Positions 8,277 through 16,836 of a stretch of DNA of 64,000 bases are shown piece after piece. The stretch is from Arthrobacter oryzae (lineage in GTDB: Bacteria > Actinomycetota > Actinomycetes > Actinomycetales > Micrococcaceae). The DNA lies in NCBI RefSeq assembly GCF_003634095.1, contig NZ_RBIR01000012.1:46308-110307 (forward strand). Reading direction: 5' to 3'. The stretch's first letter is position 1. The number at the start of each line of letters is the position of its first letter. The notes beneath the pieces were generated by a model that saw only the letters and a program-made list of their open reading frames with translations, ran no database searches and was not told the origin of the DNA. A program made the translations under genes and the position numbers.

Positions 8277-8701
8277 ACGTGCCTCCCTGGAATTACCTTA
8301 ATGGAACGAGACTACACGGAGAGGACTTCGTGAGCCCCGACGTCGGCCATGGCCCCGCGGACCCCAGGGGCCATCTGCCCACACCCGACTGCCGTCGTGG
8401 CGTCATGGCCGACCTTTGGCCTCGGAAGTATTGCTGAGTGTCCGGGTGAAGAGATGATGCGGGAGGTCTTGTGGCGGTGGTTGATGTCATTGCGCTGGAG
8501 ACACCGGTCGAGTTAGGTGAGGTGCCGCCGTCGGCCAGAACGTCTACCCTCAGCTTGATCCCCTGAGCAGTTCCGGAAAACCCTCGCGGAGGCGCAACTT
8601 GTCCTCCAGGAGAAGTCTGACGAGCTCAATGAGAACGTCCGGGATCGGGAACAGAAACCCGGTCCCGAGCAACCGGCATCCAGCCAGCGAAGGATCCAGG
8701 A
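8277..8701. other. 425 bases without a supported gene
   Basis: The start region of the GmrSD-like gene faces left. To the right is a stretch with only short frames, for example a 31-codon frame from GTG at 8471, and a polar, Glu/Gln-rich open stretch from about 8572 to 8700 that reads directly into the chimeric gene. None resembles a known family. The right edge, at about 8702, is the exact point where similarity to the K+-channel gene begins, so it is a recombination joint. Confidence 0.4.
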
Positions 8702-9493
8702 GTGCACTTCGAGGACACGATCTGGACGATTTTGGGGACCGGACTGGTTCTGCTGATTCTCGTTGACGTCTTTCGTACACTCCTTTATCCGCACGGTTCC
8801 GGTCCTCTGGGCCGGGCGATCATGCGCGGGTTCTGGCTTGTATCGAGAAAATTGCGGGGCCGGGGCTCCTTCATCGCAGCTCCCTTGGCGATGGCCGCTG
8901 TCATTGGTGCCTGGGCAGGCTTGGCGGCCATCGGCTGGGCTCTGCTATACCTGCCCCGTCTGACGGACGGTTTTGTATACGGCGCCGGGATGTACTGGAA
9001 CATCCCCAGGCCCCAGGACCTGGTCATGGTGGGGACCGCCTACCAGACCATCGGGCTCGGGCTCGCCAGCGCCGTCGGGGCCGCCCGCGCAGTGGAGGAC
9101 GGCCGCACCCTGGTACTGGCCTCCGGCGACGGCGGTTTCCTGATGGGCCTGTCCGACCTCGAATCGCTGATAGGGGCGGCGGACAGCGCCGTCGTCGTGA
9201 TCTACAACGATGCCGCTTACGGAGCCGAAATCCACCAGTACGGTTCCCAAGGCCTGACTGAAAAGCCCATGCTGATTCCCGAAGTAGACTTCAGCGGCGT
9301 CGCCCGCGCGCTCGGTGCCGAGTCGGCGATCATCCGCTCCCTCGCAGACCTTGAGGCGCTCAGGGACTGGATCGACGCCGGCGCCAGGGGAACCTTCGTG
9401 GCCGACTGCCGGATCACGTCGAGCGTCCGGGCACCGTGGATGAGCGAATGGATGGCGGCCTCGCAGGCGGCGAAGGCTGCGGTGGCGGGCTAA
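8702..9493 (+). CDS. Chimeric ORF: K+-channel N-terminus joined to ThDP-enzyme C-terminus
   Basis: Codons 1-~96 are a near copy of the first part of the channel gene at 11564 (same FEDT, LLVLVDVFRTLLYPHGSGPLG and RGSFIAAPLAMAAVIG blocks), giving two membrane spans but no pore. After about 8988 the frame runs without a break into the C-terminal ThDP-binding domain of an acetolactate-synthase-like enzyme: PRPQDLVMVGTAYQTIGLGL, then LASGDGGFLMGLSDLES (the GDG thiamine motif) and VVVIYNDAAYGAEIHQYG. The N-terminal two thirds of the enzyme and the channel pore are both missing, so neither activity is expected. The GTG start with an overlapping AGGAG is weak. It is best read as a pseudogene or accidental fusion; expression is unknown. 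Confidence 0.75.
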   Translation: MHFEDTIWTILGTGLVLLILVDVFRTLLYPHGSGPLGRAIMRGFWLVSRKLRGRGSFIAAPLAMAAVIGAWAGLAAIGWALLYLPRLTDGFVYGAGMYWNIPRPQDLVMVGTAYQTIGLGLASAVGAARAVEDGRTLVLASGDGGFLMGLSDLESLIGAADSAVVVIYNDAAYGAEIHQYGSQGLTEKPMLIPEVDFSGVARALGAESAIIRSLADLEALRDWIDAGARGTFVADCRITSSVRAPWMSEWMAASQAAKAAVAG

Positions 9494-10566
9494 CGCCGAA
9501 CAAGCCGCCACAGCGACGTGACCTCGGCGGCGCGCGCCTCGAACAGAGGATCGTCGCGGTCCGATGCCTTCGGATGCGTTGGCTTGGTGTCGAGCCGTTC
9601 CACCACCTTCAGCCCGGCCGCAGTGATGGCGGTCAGCAGATCCTCACGTGTCCGCAGGCCAAGGTGCTCGGCCAGGTCGGAAAGGACCAGCCAGCCCTCG
9701 CCGCCCGGCTCCAGATGGTCGGAGAGTCCGTTCAGGAAGCGGAACAGCATCCTGCTCCCGGGGTCGTAGACGGCGTTGTCCAGAGTGGAGTGCGGCGTGG
9801 CCGGAATCCAGGGCGGGTTGCAAACGATGAGGGGTGCCCGCCCGGGCGGGAACATGTCGGTCAGGACGGCCTCAGCACGGTCCTGCACACCGAGGTTCCG
9901 GAAATTCTCAGCGGCGCAGGCGATGGCACGCGGTTCATTGTCCGTCGCCACCACCCGGTGGACGCCACGGCGCGCGAGGACGGCAGCGAGTACACCCGTG
10001 CCGGTTCCGACGTCGAACGCCAGCGTGTCAGAGGGCAGCGTAGCGGCGGCGACGAGATCCACATACTCACTGCGGGTGGGGAAGAACGTGCCGTAGTGCG
10101 GGTGGATGCGGCCCTGCAGGGCATCGACGTAGACGCCATTACGTCGCCACTCGTGGGCGCCAATGGCCCCGACAAGCTCATGCAGGGACACAATGGAAGA
10201 TTCGCCGATCTCACCGTACGCTTCAGCGGCGGCCTGTCGGATGTCCGGTGCGCGGCGCAGCGGCACCACCGGGCCCGGATCAAGAGGAATCAGCAGCAGG
10301 CCGAGAACCCGTGCACGGTGGGACCGGGACTGGCGGTGCCGATAGAACTTGTCGGCCGGAGTTGCTGCGATTTCTTTCTTTCCGGCGCCTATCCGCCGGT
10401 CCAGGGCGTTGAGGATCTGCCGTGCGTTGTGGAAGTCACCGTGCCAGAGCATCGCGATCCCCTGTGACGCCATCCGGTTCGCTTCATCGGCCGTGAGGGA
10501 GTCGGAGACTACTTCGACGCGCGTCGGCGCCGGTCTGCCGTTCGCCGAACGCCATCGCGCGGTCAT
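9490..10566 (-). CDS. Class I SAM-dependent methyltransferase (HemK/PrmC-like fold, about 358 aa)
   Basis: Contains the SAM-binding loop AFDVGTGTGVLAAVLARRG, an acidic strand end VVATDNEP and the NPPW catalytic motif in LIVCNPPWIPATPHS, typical of N6-adenine or glutamine-N5 methyltransferases. The N-terminal region (DFHNARQILNAL, IGAHEWRRNGV, IHPHYGTFFPTRSEY) is the pattern seen in actinobacterial members of this group. The substrate cannot be told: nucleic acid or protein are both possible. The frame stays open to 10875, but homologous-looking sequence starts near MTARWRSANG, so I place the start at 10566 with moderate certainty. The end overlaps the end of the chimeric ORF by four bases (convergent). 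Confidence 0.75.
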   Translation of the reverse strand: MTARWRSANGRPAPTRVEVVSDSLTADEANRMASQGIAMLWHGDFHNARQILNALDRRIGAGKKEIAATPADKFYRHRQSRSHRARVLGLLLIPLDPGPVVPLRRAPDIRQAAAEAYGEIGESSIVSLHELVGAIGAHEWRRNGVYVDALQGRIHPHYGTFFPTRSEYVDLVAAATLPSDTLAFDVGTGTGVLAAVLARRGVHRVVATDNEPRAIACAAENFRNLGVQDRAEAVLTDMFPPGRAPLIVCNPPWIPATPHSTLDNAVYDPGSRMLFRFLNGLSDHLEPGGEGWLVLSDLAEHLGLRTREDLLTAITAAGLKVVERLDTKPTHPKASDRDDPLFEARAAEVTSLWRLVRR

Positions 10567-10878
10567 GCTGATCCCGGCCTCGGCCCAGGTCACGACAGCC
10601 GGCTCATCCCCCGCAGCTGCGCGCACGGGATTCGGGACCGGCGTCGGGATTCCCACGGGGGCTGGTGTGTCAATGCTGATAGAGGATCCATTCCGAGCAT
10701 TCGGGGGCCGATCGCAGACTGACGATTGCGGTGGCGATTCGACGACGTCCAAGGCTGCGGCCCAGCTTCCAGACCCCTCATCCGGCTGCGCACCGGGCTT
10801 GGTCGATGGCCGCTGGGGCCCTTGAACTACATTCTCAGGATACAGGGGTGCCGCGGCCGCCCTGCGGGACCACACGCT

Positions 10879-11408
10879 TTAGGTGTTCAACCGCTCAGGT
10901 GCGTACTCAGGGGCATTCCGTGCAGGGATTTCCGTGCCGACGGAATGACCTGCAGAGATCTGCCTATTGACCTGTTCAAGCTCGTCTTGGAGCAGGTCAA
11001 CGGTGGCAAAGTATTTCTCGAAGTCCGCCGAGCGGCGCCTCGCCATGGCAAAGCCGATGACTGCGGCGAGAATTACGAGCGGGAAGGAGAGCTGCAGGGC
11101 CAGCCGGACACGGCGAGGAAGTCCAGGGCTACGGGAAGTGCCTGTTTGAATGCCAGGAAATCGTTCACCCCACCGGCCATTCCCTGCAGAGCGGAGTCTA
11201 GTGGGCCAAGGTAGTGCCCCACGATGGACGAAATACGCGAACGAAACGGGCAGCGTCAGAACCGCCAACGCGAGCAGCAAGCCCCTCCTTGAACCAGGAA
11301 CCCAGGTCCAGTCCGAAGCCGCTGGCAAGCATCGCCACTACCGCAACGGCAAACGTCACCGACAGACAGACGACGGCGGCGGTTCTGGCCCAGCGCGGCA
11401 GAGACCTT
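10879..11408 (-). pseudogene. Decayed small membrane protein, at least three frameshifts
   Basis: Four stretches that look like real protein lie in order on the minus strand but in different frames: a membrane span with TAAVVCLSVTFAVAVVAML and SGFGLDLGSWFKEG; then LLLALAVLTLPVSFAYFVH; then GHYLGPLDSALQGMAGG with FLAFKQALPVALDFLA; then LALQLSFPLVILAAVIGFAMARRR followed by a helical tail. Together they would make a protein of about 175 residues with three or four spans. The 149-codon open frame at 10879-11328 contains only part of it. No family is recognised. Confidence 0.5.
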
Positions 11409-11522
11409 TAGTCGGTGGTGATCCGCTGTCCACAACGCTCCCCCTTGACGTCGTTGCGGTCCACCAGGGGCGAGGGACCCATACTGCCGGCGCACCCACG
11501 GGCTCCTGGCAATTTGATGGTC

Positions 11523-11546
11523 GCACCCCGGCTGCGCCCGGGGTGC
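11523..11546 (+). promoter_or_regulatory. GC-rich hairpin just before the K+ channel start
   Basis: A perfect 9-bp stem (GCACCCCGG / CCGGGGTGC, 6-base loop) ends 17 bases before the channel ATG. It could end transcription from upstream or fold in the leader of the channel mRNA. There is no U-run. The ribosome site of the channel (GAGG directly before the ATG) is poor. Confidence 0.35.
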
Positions 11547-11563
11547 CGCCTCTAAGATGAGGC

Positions 11564-12457
11564 ATGGACTTCGAGGACACGCTCTGGACGGTTTTGGGGG
11601 CCGGGCTGGTTCTGCTGATGCTCGTTGACGTCTTTCGTACCCTCCTTTATCCGCACGGTTCCGGTCCTCTGGGCCGGGCGATCATGCGCGGATTCTGGCT
11701 TGTATCGAGAAAACTGCGGGGCCGGGGCTCCTTCATCGCAGCCCCCTTGGCAATGGCCGCTGTCATTGGTACCTGGGCAGGCTTGGCGGCCATCGGCTGG
11801 GCTCTGCTATACCTGCCTCATCTGACGGACGGTTTTGTTTACGGAGCCGGGGTTCCACTTCGGGCCGACTTTGCCGAAGCCCTCTACATCTCTATGGTCA
11901 CCCTTTCCACGGTGGGGTTTGGCGATATCGTGGCGGCGGATCCGCTGCTCAGGCTGGTTGTTGCCCTCCAAGCCGTCGCCGGTTTCGGGTTGCTGACAGC
12001 AACGGTCACTTGGATCCTGCAGACGTTCCCGGCCCTGAACCGCCGCCGGGCCCTCGCCCACCAGCTGAACCTGTTCAAGGAGGCTGCAGGTCCGGCAGGT
12101 GTATTGGCCATGGATTCCGGGCACGCTGCCGGCCTGTTGGAGGCAATTGCCGGAAGCATGGCTACGGTGACCATCGACCTGCTCGCGTTCCATGAAACCT
12201 ACTACTTCCGTGAAATTGAGCAGCGCGGCTCCTTGCCCGCCACGGTGGCTTACGCCCAGGAGCTGGCATCCCAGGCCCAGCGCAGCAAGAGCCCTGAACT
12301 GCAGTTCGCTGGACGGATGCTCCACGCCGCGCTGGACGGACTCGCGGAGGTCCTTCGAGGCAAATTCGGCCATTCCGGAGCCACATCTTCCGATGTGTTC
12401 GACAGCTACGAGCTCCACCACCGGCACCTCCGGGGTGGGAAACCCGACACGAACTAG
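11564..12457 (+). CDS. Two-TM potassium channel family protein (297 aa)
   Basis: N-terminal membrane spans (VLGAGLVLLMLVDVFRTLLYP; AAPLAMAAVIGTWAGLAAIGWALLYL), then a pore loop VTLSTVGFGDIV carrying the K+ selectivity filter TVGFGD, then a last span (LVVALQAVAGFGLLTATVTWIL) and a soluble helical C-terminal domain of about 130 residues. This is the Ion_trans_2 (KcsA-like) layout. It would pass K+ across the membrane; gating ligands are unknown. Its first ~285 bases are duplicated at 8702-8988 in the chimeric ORF. It stands alone, with fragments of other genes on both sides. Confidence 0.85.
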   Translation: MDFEDTLWTVLGAGLVLLMLVDVFRTLLYPHGSGPLGRAIMRGFWLVSRKLRGRGSFIAAPLAMAAVIGTWAGLAAIGWALLYLPHLTDGFVYGAGVPLRADFAEALYISMVTLSTVGFGDIVAADPLLRLVVALQAVAGFGLLTATVTWILQTFPALNRRRALAHQLNLFKEAAGPAGVLAMDSGHAAGLLEAIAGSMATVTIDLLAFHETYYFREIEQRGSLPATVAYAQELASQAQRSKSPELQFAGRMLHAALDGLAEVLRGKFGHSGATSSDVFDSYELHHRHLRGGKPDTN

Positions 12458-12524
12458 CGCGCGTGGCCGCTGCTGCGAACCTCCTGGCCTGAACGCACAC
12501 AATGCCCTGTCCAACCGTGATGTC

Positions 12525-12837
12525 AGGCTCGAAACCCCATCGTTGCAACGGCGGAAGCTTTATGGCGTGCCGGCCCCAATCACCAAGGAAGCCGCTGTGG
12601 ACGAGGTCCGACGGCGGAACGGATCAGGCCTTCTCGTGGCGGCAGGCCACTCCAGGCTGGATGCGGGCTTCCTCGGCCTGGCGGACATAGCGATCCGCCC
12701 ACCGCCCGGCGAACTCGATAGCGACGCATTCACTCTGCCGAACCTGACGGTTACTTCGGCTTAAGGATTTCTGGCAGGCGAGGAAATCCTGCGGTTCGTC
12801 ACCGGCGTCCTGGCGGAAATCCTGGTTCCGCTCCCCT
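12525..12837 (+). pseudogene. Fragment of the Ter-cluster HAD phosphatase gene
   Basis: Translation gives SLQRRKLYGVPAPITKEAAV and GFLGLADIAIRPPPGELDSD, plainly the last third of the HAD gene at 26846-27691 (about four of five bases match by eye over 300 bases). An in-frame TAA after VTSA replaces a Ser codon, and the motif GDSRLD of the full gene is GHSRLD here, which loses an acidic active-site residue. The similarity continues past the stop to the equivalent gene end near 12837. It has no start or ribosome site. Together with the intact copy it flanks the whole Ter cluster in direct orientation. Confidence 0.85.
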
Positions 12838-13048
12838 AGACGATATGAAGTGTGGCGGCCGGCTGCACCGGGTTTGGAAGGTCGTCGAGACGACCGATGC
12901 AATGGTCTCCGCTAGAGCGGTACACACACCCTCAAATTGCCATCGTATTCCCAGGAAACTGGTAGCTTATTCCCAGCGAGCCCATCGGAAGCATCAGGCA
13001 ACCATGCCCTTCCCGACAGTTGCGGCCTCGCTGCAAGCAGGGGGAATC

Positions 13049-13633
13049 TTGAAGAAAACACTAGCTCTAGTAATGCTCGCCGGTCTCATGCTGACGGGCT
13101 GCGGCAGCAAACAGGCGTCAGCCCCAACGGAAACCGCCAAGGCAACGGCTGTAGCCGAGAACACCATCGAGGTGCCCGACGTCGTCGGCCTCACCCTCGA
13201 CAAGGCCATTGACCAGCTCAAAGACATCGGGCTGAAAGCCCACGCCACGGATGTGGACGAGGGCAAGACGATCCTCATCAAGAAAAACTGGCAGGTGGCC
13301 AGCGAGGATCCCCTCGCCCACGCCAAGGTCGCCGAGGGCTCCACCGTAGAGCTGGGGGTCAAGCACCTCACGGATGAAACGCCGACGCCGACACCTTCTC
13401 CCACACCCACCCAGGTCGCGGCAAAGGTCGTGGCTCCTGTGGCCCCGCCGGTAGTGAAGGCAAAGCCGGTGGCACCGCCTGTAGTAAAGGCACAGCCGGT
13501 GGCGCCGCCGGTCGTGGAGGCTCCGCCTGCAGTCGCACCGCCCGTTTACAGCGGGATCATTTGCAAGGACGGCTACGCCTGGCCCGGAACGACGCGCCGG
13601 GGCGCCTGCCACGGCCATGGCGGAATCGCGTAG
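13049..13633 (+). CDS. PASTA-domain lipoprotein with C-terminal DUF3761 motif (194 aa)
   Basis: Begins MKKTLALVMLAGLMLTGCGSKQ, a lipoprotein signal with lipobox LTGC. A PASTA domain follows (VPDVVGLTLDKAIDQLKDIG, then EGSTVELGV), then a Pro/Val/Lys-rich spacer with three near repeats of VAPPVVKAKP, then a tail ICKDGYAWPGTTRRGACHGHGG that matches DUF3761 (paired Cys and His). PASTA domains bind peptidoglycan stem peptides or beta-lactams, so the protein probably sits on the outer face of the membrane touching the wall. The TTG start is chosen because GGGGGA precedes it and it opens the signal peptide directly; the frame is open further upstream to 12845 but without signal features. Confidence 0.8.
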   Translation: MKKTLALVMLAGLMLTGCGSKQASAPTETAKATAVAENTIEVPDVVGLTLDKAIDQLKDIGLKAHATDVDEGKTILIKKNWQVASEDPLAHAKVAEGSTVELGVKHLTDETPTPTPSPTPTQVAAKVVAPVAPPVVKAKPVAPPVVKAQPVAPPVVEAPPAVAPPVYSGIICKDGYAWPGTTRRGACHGHGGIA

Positions 13634-13654
13634 TACTCCTTGACGGGATGTCGC

Positions 13655-13818
13655 TGGCCCTTGAGCCAGCGGTATCCGGCCGTCTCGTGCGTTACCGGGG
13701 TGGCGATCAGCACCGAACGCGTGCAACTGCCCCCGGACGGTCCTGCTCGCCGCCCACGCAGCAACAGGATGGTTGGCTCCAGCCGAACAACGCCGCCTGC
13801 GTGCGAAGGGGCTGAGAG
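13655..13818 (+). pseudogene. Fragment of the GH13 glucosidase 3' end
   Basis: The stretch encodes, over two frames, CVTGVAISTERVQLPPDG and then GWLQPNNAA followed by a stop at 13818. These match VAVAMGSESVRLPAGS and GWLQPNNAA at the very end of the GH13 gene (about 4810-4947). There is no upstream catalytic part. It is a diverged, frameshifted tail of a second GH13 copy. Confidence 0.7.
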
Positions 13819-13851
13819 TTGCCGCACGGCTGAGAGATCTGCCATGCGGAG

Positions 13852-13892
13852 GGGCCGTCCACGTTATCTCTGGATACGTGGACGGCCCTTTT
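13852..13892 (+). terminator. Strong rho-independent terminator
   Basis: A perfect 13-bp stem (GGGCCGTCCACGT, 13852-13864; ACGTGGACGGCCC, 13876-13888) with an 11-base loop is followed by TTTT. It ends plus-strand transcription from the PASTA lipoprotein and the GH13 remnant, before the convergent vWA gene. Confidence 0.85.
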
Positions 13893-14020
13893 CGCGTCAC
13901 CGCTGGAAGCTTTGGTAGTTGATACCTGCGCAAAGCACGCCGCGCATGGCTCATTTCCGTTGGACTAGCCGCGATCTGCAATCTCGGTGGTTGAAATCTA
14001 GCGTGCCTACGATGGAGCTA

Positions 14021-14788
14021 CTACTGGATGAGGTCCTTGTTGCGGGCTTCCTTGAGCCAGTCGGGGAACTCCGTTAGCATCTTGTTGAACAAAACGGCAT
14101 CGCTGATCGCGTCCACATCGCCGATCGGCTCGTAGTTGGCGTTGTCCACAAAACGTTCCGTCAGCGTGTCCAACTTCTCAAGAAATGCCATCGATTGGCT
14201 GCCGATGGAGAGAAATTTCCAGAAAATGGGTGCCGTCGACACCTCAGTCAAAGCGCGGACGGCCTTGGACTCGTTGTCCGGGGCTCCGTCAGTCAAGAAC
14301 AGTACGTACACAGGAAGGTCTGCAGGCGTGGACTGTGCTGGTGTGGTCACGGGTTGGGCCTTGCGCAGTCCGAAGAATCCTGTCTTGGGCGGCGCGGACT
14401 GGGCGAACCCGAAGTGGTCTCGAATGGTCAGGAATGCGTCGGCGTAGTTTGTGCTGCCCATATTCCGTCCCTTCGTGAGGCGGCCGACGGAGCCAGCAAA
14501 GTCATCGATGCTGATCTCGCCCAAGTACGCCGCTTTTGAGTCGAAGATGAAGAAATCGATAGCTCCGTCATCATCGAACTGGGTTGCCAGGGCAAGAGCC
14601 TTTTCAACCAAGCGTTGCATAGCCCCGGAGCTGTAGACCCGGTTCATAGAGCCTGAATAGTCCAAGGCGACGGCGACTTTTGCCTTCTGCCCGTTCAGCC
14701 CGGAGAGATCGACGGCTTGCGACGCGGTTTTAGCCAGTGAGAGAAGGCCCGGGGCCTGCTCGCTGATCTTGTCGAGGGAAAGTGCCAT
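14021..14788 (-). CDS. TerF-like vWA-domain protein (255 aa)
   Basis: A von Willebrand A domain with the metal site intact: DYSGSMN (the DxSxS motif), GSTNYADAF with the Thr/Asp pair, and VLFLTDGAPDN. It belongs to the vWA group found with TerD proteins in tellurite/stress clusters, where it is thought to assemble multi-protein complexes at the inner membrane with metal-bound TerD. The start at 14788 is backed by AGGA seven bases upstream; the frame is open to 14950 but that part is not like the family. It is divergent from the rest of the cluster. Confidence 0.8.
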   Translation of the reverse strand: MALSLDKISEQAPGLLSLAKTASQAVDLSGLNGQKAKVAVALDYSGSMNRVYSSGAMQRLVEKALALATQFDDDGAIDFFIFDSKAAYLGEISIDDFAGSVGRLTKGRNMGSTNYADAFLTIRDHFGFAQSAPPKTGFFGLRKAQPVTTPAQSTPADLPVYVLFLTDGAPDNESKAVRALTEVSTAPIFWKFLSIGSQSMAFLEKLDTLTERFVDNANYEPIGDVDAISDAVLFNKMLTEFPDWLKEARNKDLIQ

Positions 14789-15128
14789 GTTTGAGTCCTT
14801 TTCGATGAGTATTGCCCACAATACGGCTGCATATGGGCTGTCTTTCGCAGTTTTCGCCGAGTCGTGACGGGCGCCTTGTGAACTGTGTGCCTCTATCCGA
14901 CCTTCCAACCTCACGAATTCGCGAGCCCTCTTGGAGCTGCCTTTCCACAAGCTAGCGCAAGACTATCCACGTAGTGCTGCGTTCGACTTGAAGATCATGC
15001 TTTTATGCATCATGTCAGCATCGGGACTTGCAGCGCATGAGTCAGTCTCTGGCACGGCGTGGCCAAAAAGAATCTTTTGTCCTGACTTTCAGTAATCGTG
15101 ACCTCACCGCAATGGCCATATACTCCAT
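14789..15128. other. Divergent promoter region, vWA gene / HNH gene
   Basis: 340 bases between two genes pointing away from each other. No ORF is convincing. It must hold promoters for both, and it is more AT-rich near 14990-15110, but no matching -35/-10 pair stands out enough to name. Confidence 0.4.
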
Positions 15129-16595
15129 GTGGCGCACTACAGCGTCAAAGGTCGGGCACCAGTAGCGAAGCTTTGGGGCCGAAAACATGGGGATGACAAA
15201 TTGAATAGGTTCCAATCACGCCTGGGCAAGCAGGATTCGTACTATGAGCCCAAGTCTTTACGGAAGCCGAAAGTTTCAACATTCGTGGTCGGAGCACTTG
15301 TTCTAGGGGCCATGGCTTTGGGCGCCAGCAGCGGCGGGCTCGGCGGGGCACTCATATTCCTTGCCATATTTGCCGCGCTGACCGGCCTCTACGTAGTGAT
15401 CACGGGGCGCCGTTCCTGGGCGCGACTGCCCAGCAGCCGAAAAGTTGGCGGCGTCGTCCTTGCGGCCTCCCTGGTGATTTTCGTGGTCGGCGCGATAGCC
15501 CTCCCGCCCCGGTCGGCTGAAAGCATTGCTGCCGAGGCAGCTTCGGCGAATGAAAAACGAGCAGCAGAAGAAGCCGCCACCGCTTCCGCCGCTTCGTCAC
15601 AGACCTCCTCGCCCACCCCTTCCGCGACGCCATCGCCGACGGACACGGGGGGACCAATGGATCCTGACAGTGTTACGAAACTTGCCCAGGGCGTCAGCTA
15701 CAAAGCCCCGAAGAGCCAACCAGCCTTCGCTACGAAGGCACTCGACCTTCTCGCAGCGCTGCCCGTCAAGGAATCCGCGGCGACGCCAGTGTCCGATGAC
15801 CTCGCCGAGTTCGGCCAAGCCTGGGCCGACGTCGACAGGAACGGATGCGACACTCGGAACGACATTCTCAAGCGAGACCTGACCGACGTAGTTTTCACTA
15901 GCGGCTCGACGTGCAAGGTAGACAGCGGGACTCTGGCCGACCCCTACACAGCAACGACTATCCAGTTCCAGCGCGGCCCCAGCACGAGCAGTGCCGTACA
16001 GATTGACCATGTTGTCGCCCTCGGTGATGCGTGGCTAAAGGGGGCCCAGCAGTTGACGGAGGCTCAGCGCATGGCGTTCGCCAACGATCCTCTGAACCTG
16101 CAGTCCACGGATGGACCGACCGACGTCCAGAAGGGGGAAAGCGACGCTGCTGCGTGGCTGCCGCCGAACGAGAGTTTCCAGTGCAAATACGTTGCACGAC
16201 AGATTTCCGTCAAGGCGACTTACGAGCTGTGGGTGACGCAGGCCGAGCACGACGCGATGGCCCGCGTACTGGCAGACTGCGCAGGCGAGTTGGTTCCGAC
16301 CAGTGAGAAGGAAGTGGCCGTGGTGAAGGCCGCCAAGACTTCGACCGCGCCTGGCCCCTCGGCAAAGGTGGGTGTGGTTGCTCCCGCACCAAAGGCACCC
16401 GCTCCGCACGTTCCCGCGCCGGTTTACGTCGCGCCCGCCCCGGCACCGTATGTACCGCCAGCACCGGCACCCGCGTCAGTGTATTACGCCAACTGCACCG
16501 CAGTAAGACAAGCAGGGGCCGCCCCGATCTATGCAGGCCAGCCCGGTTACAGCAGCAAGCTCGACCGTGACGGCGACGGCATCGCCTGCGAGTAA
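15129..16595 (+). CDS. Membrane-anchored DUF1524 HNH-type nuclease with excalibur domain (488 aa)
   Basis: Three hydrophobic spans lie in the first 140 residues (STFVVGALVLGAMALG; GALIFLAIFAALTGLYVVI; VGGVVLAASLVIFVVGAIAL), then a Ser/Thr/Pro linker. A DUF1524 domain follows with GCDTRNDILKRDL, QIDHVVALGDAWLKGA (the catalytic His), FANDPLNLQ and KGESDAAAWLPP. Next come a Pro/Ala-rich spacer and a C-terminal excalibur domain YYANCTAVRQAGAAPIY ... DRDGDGIACE, with a calcium-binding DxDxDG loop and paired Cys. The nuclease domain is probably displayed outside the cell. The GTG start has no clear ribosome site, so it is uncertain. It sits between the divergent vWA gene and the Ter operon; a link to the Ter response is possible but unproven. 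Confidence 0.8.
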   Translation: MAHYSVKGRAPVAKLWGRKHGDDKLNRFQSRLGKQDSYYEPKSLRKPKVSTFVVGALVLGAMALGASSGGLGGALIFLAIFAALTGLYVVITGRRSWARLPSSRKVGGVVLAASLVIFVVGAIALPPRSAESIAAEAASANEKRAAEEAATASAASSQTSSPTPSATPSPTDTGGPMDPDSVTKLAQGVSYKAPKSQPAFATKALDLLAALPVKESAATPVSDDLAEFGQAWADVDRNGCDTRNDILKRDLTDVVFTSGSTCKVDSGTLADPYTATTIQFQRGPSTSSAVQIDHVVALGDAWLKGAQQLTEAQRMAFANDPLNLQSTDGPTDVQKGESDAAAWLPPNESFQCKYVARQISVKATYELWVTQAEHDAMARVLADCAGELVPTSEKEVAVVKAAKTSTAPGPSAKVGVVAPAPKAPAPHVPAPVYVAPAPAPYVPPAPAPASVYYANCTAVRQAGAAPIYAGQPGYSSKLDRDGDGIACE

Positions 16596-16836
16596 CAACT
16601 ATCACCCGCTCCTGGTCCGGCTGCTGTGCGATGAAGTCGCCCTCGCAGTTGGACCAGGGCCACTGCGGGAAGAGCACGATCACAATCAAGAAAACTTGGG
16701 GGCGTCGCAGGACAAAACGTCGCACCCGGCACATATGATGTGGGCACGAAGTCTTGGGGGATAACTTCCGGGATGTTTCTCGCCGTCCTGCCGTCGTTGA
16801 CTGGACAGGACCCGTCGCTCCAGGAGTTGTTCCAGC
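16596..16836. other. Intergenic before the Ter operon
   Basis: 241 bases with no supported gene, likely holding the promoter of the long Ter operon. A CAGGAG near 16818-16823 lies about ten bases before the TTG start of the TerC-like gene. Confidence 0.4.

Noticed and set aside
9436..10467. 343-codon plus-strand frame opposite the methyltransferase
   Set aside because: The minus strand carries GTGTG and NPPW methyltransferase motifs; the plus frame is a shadow.
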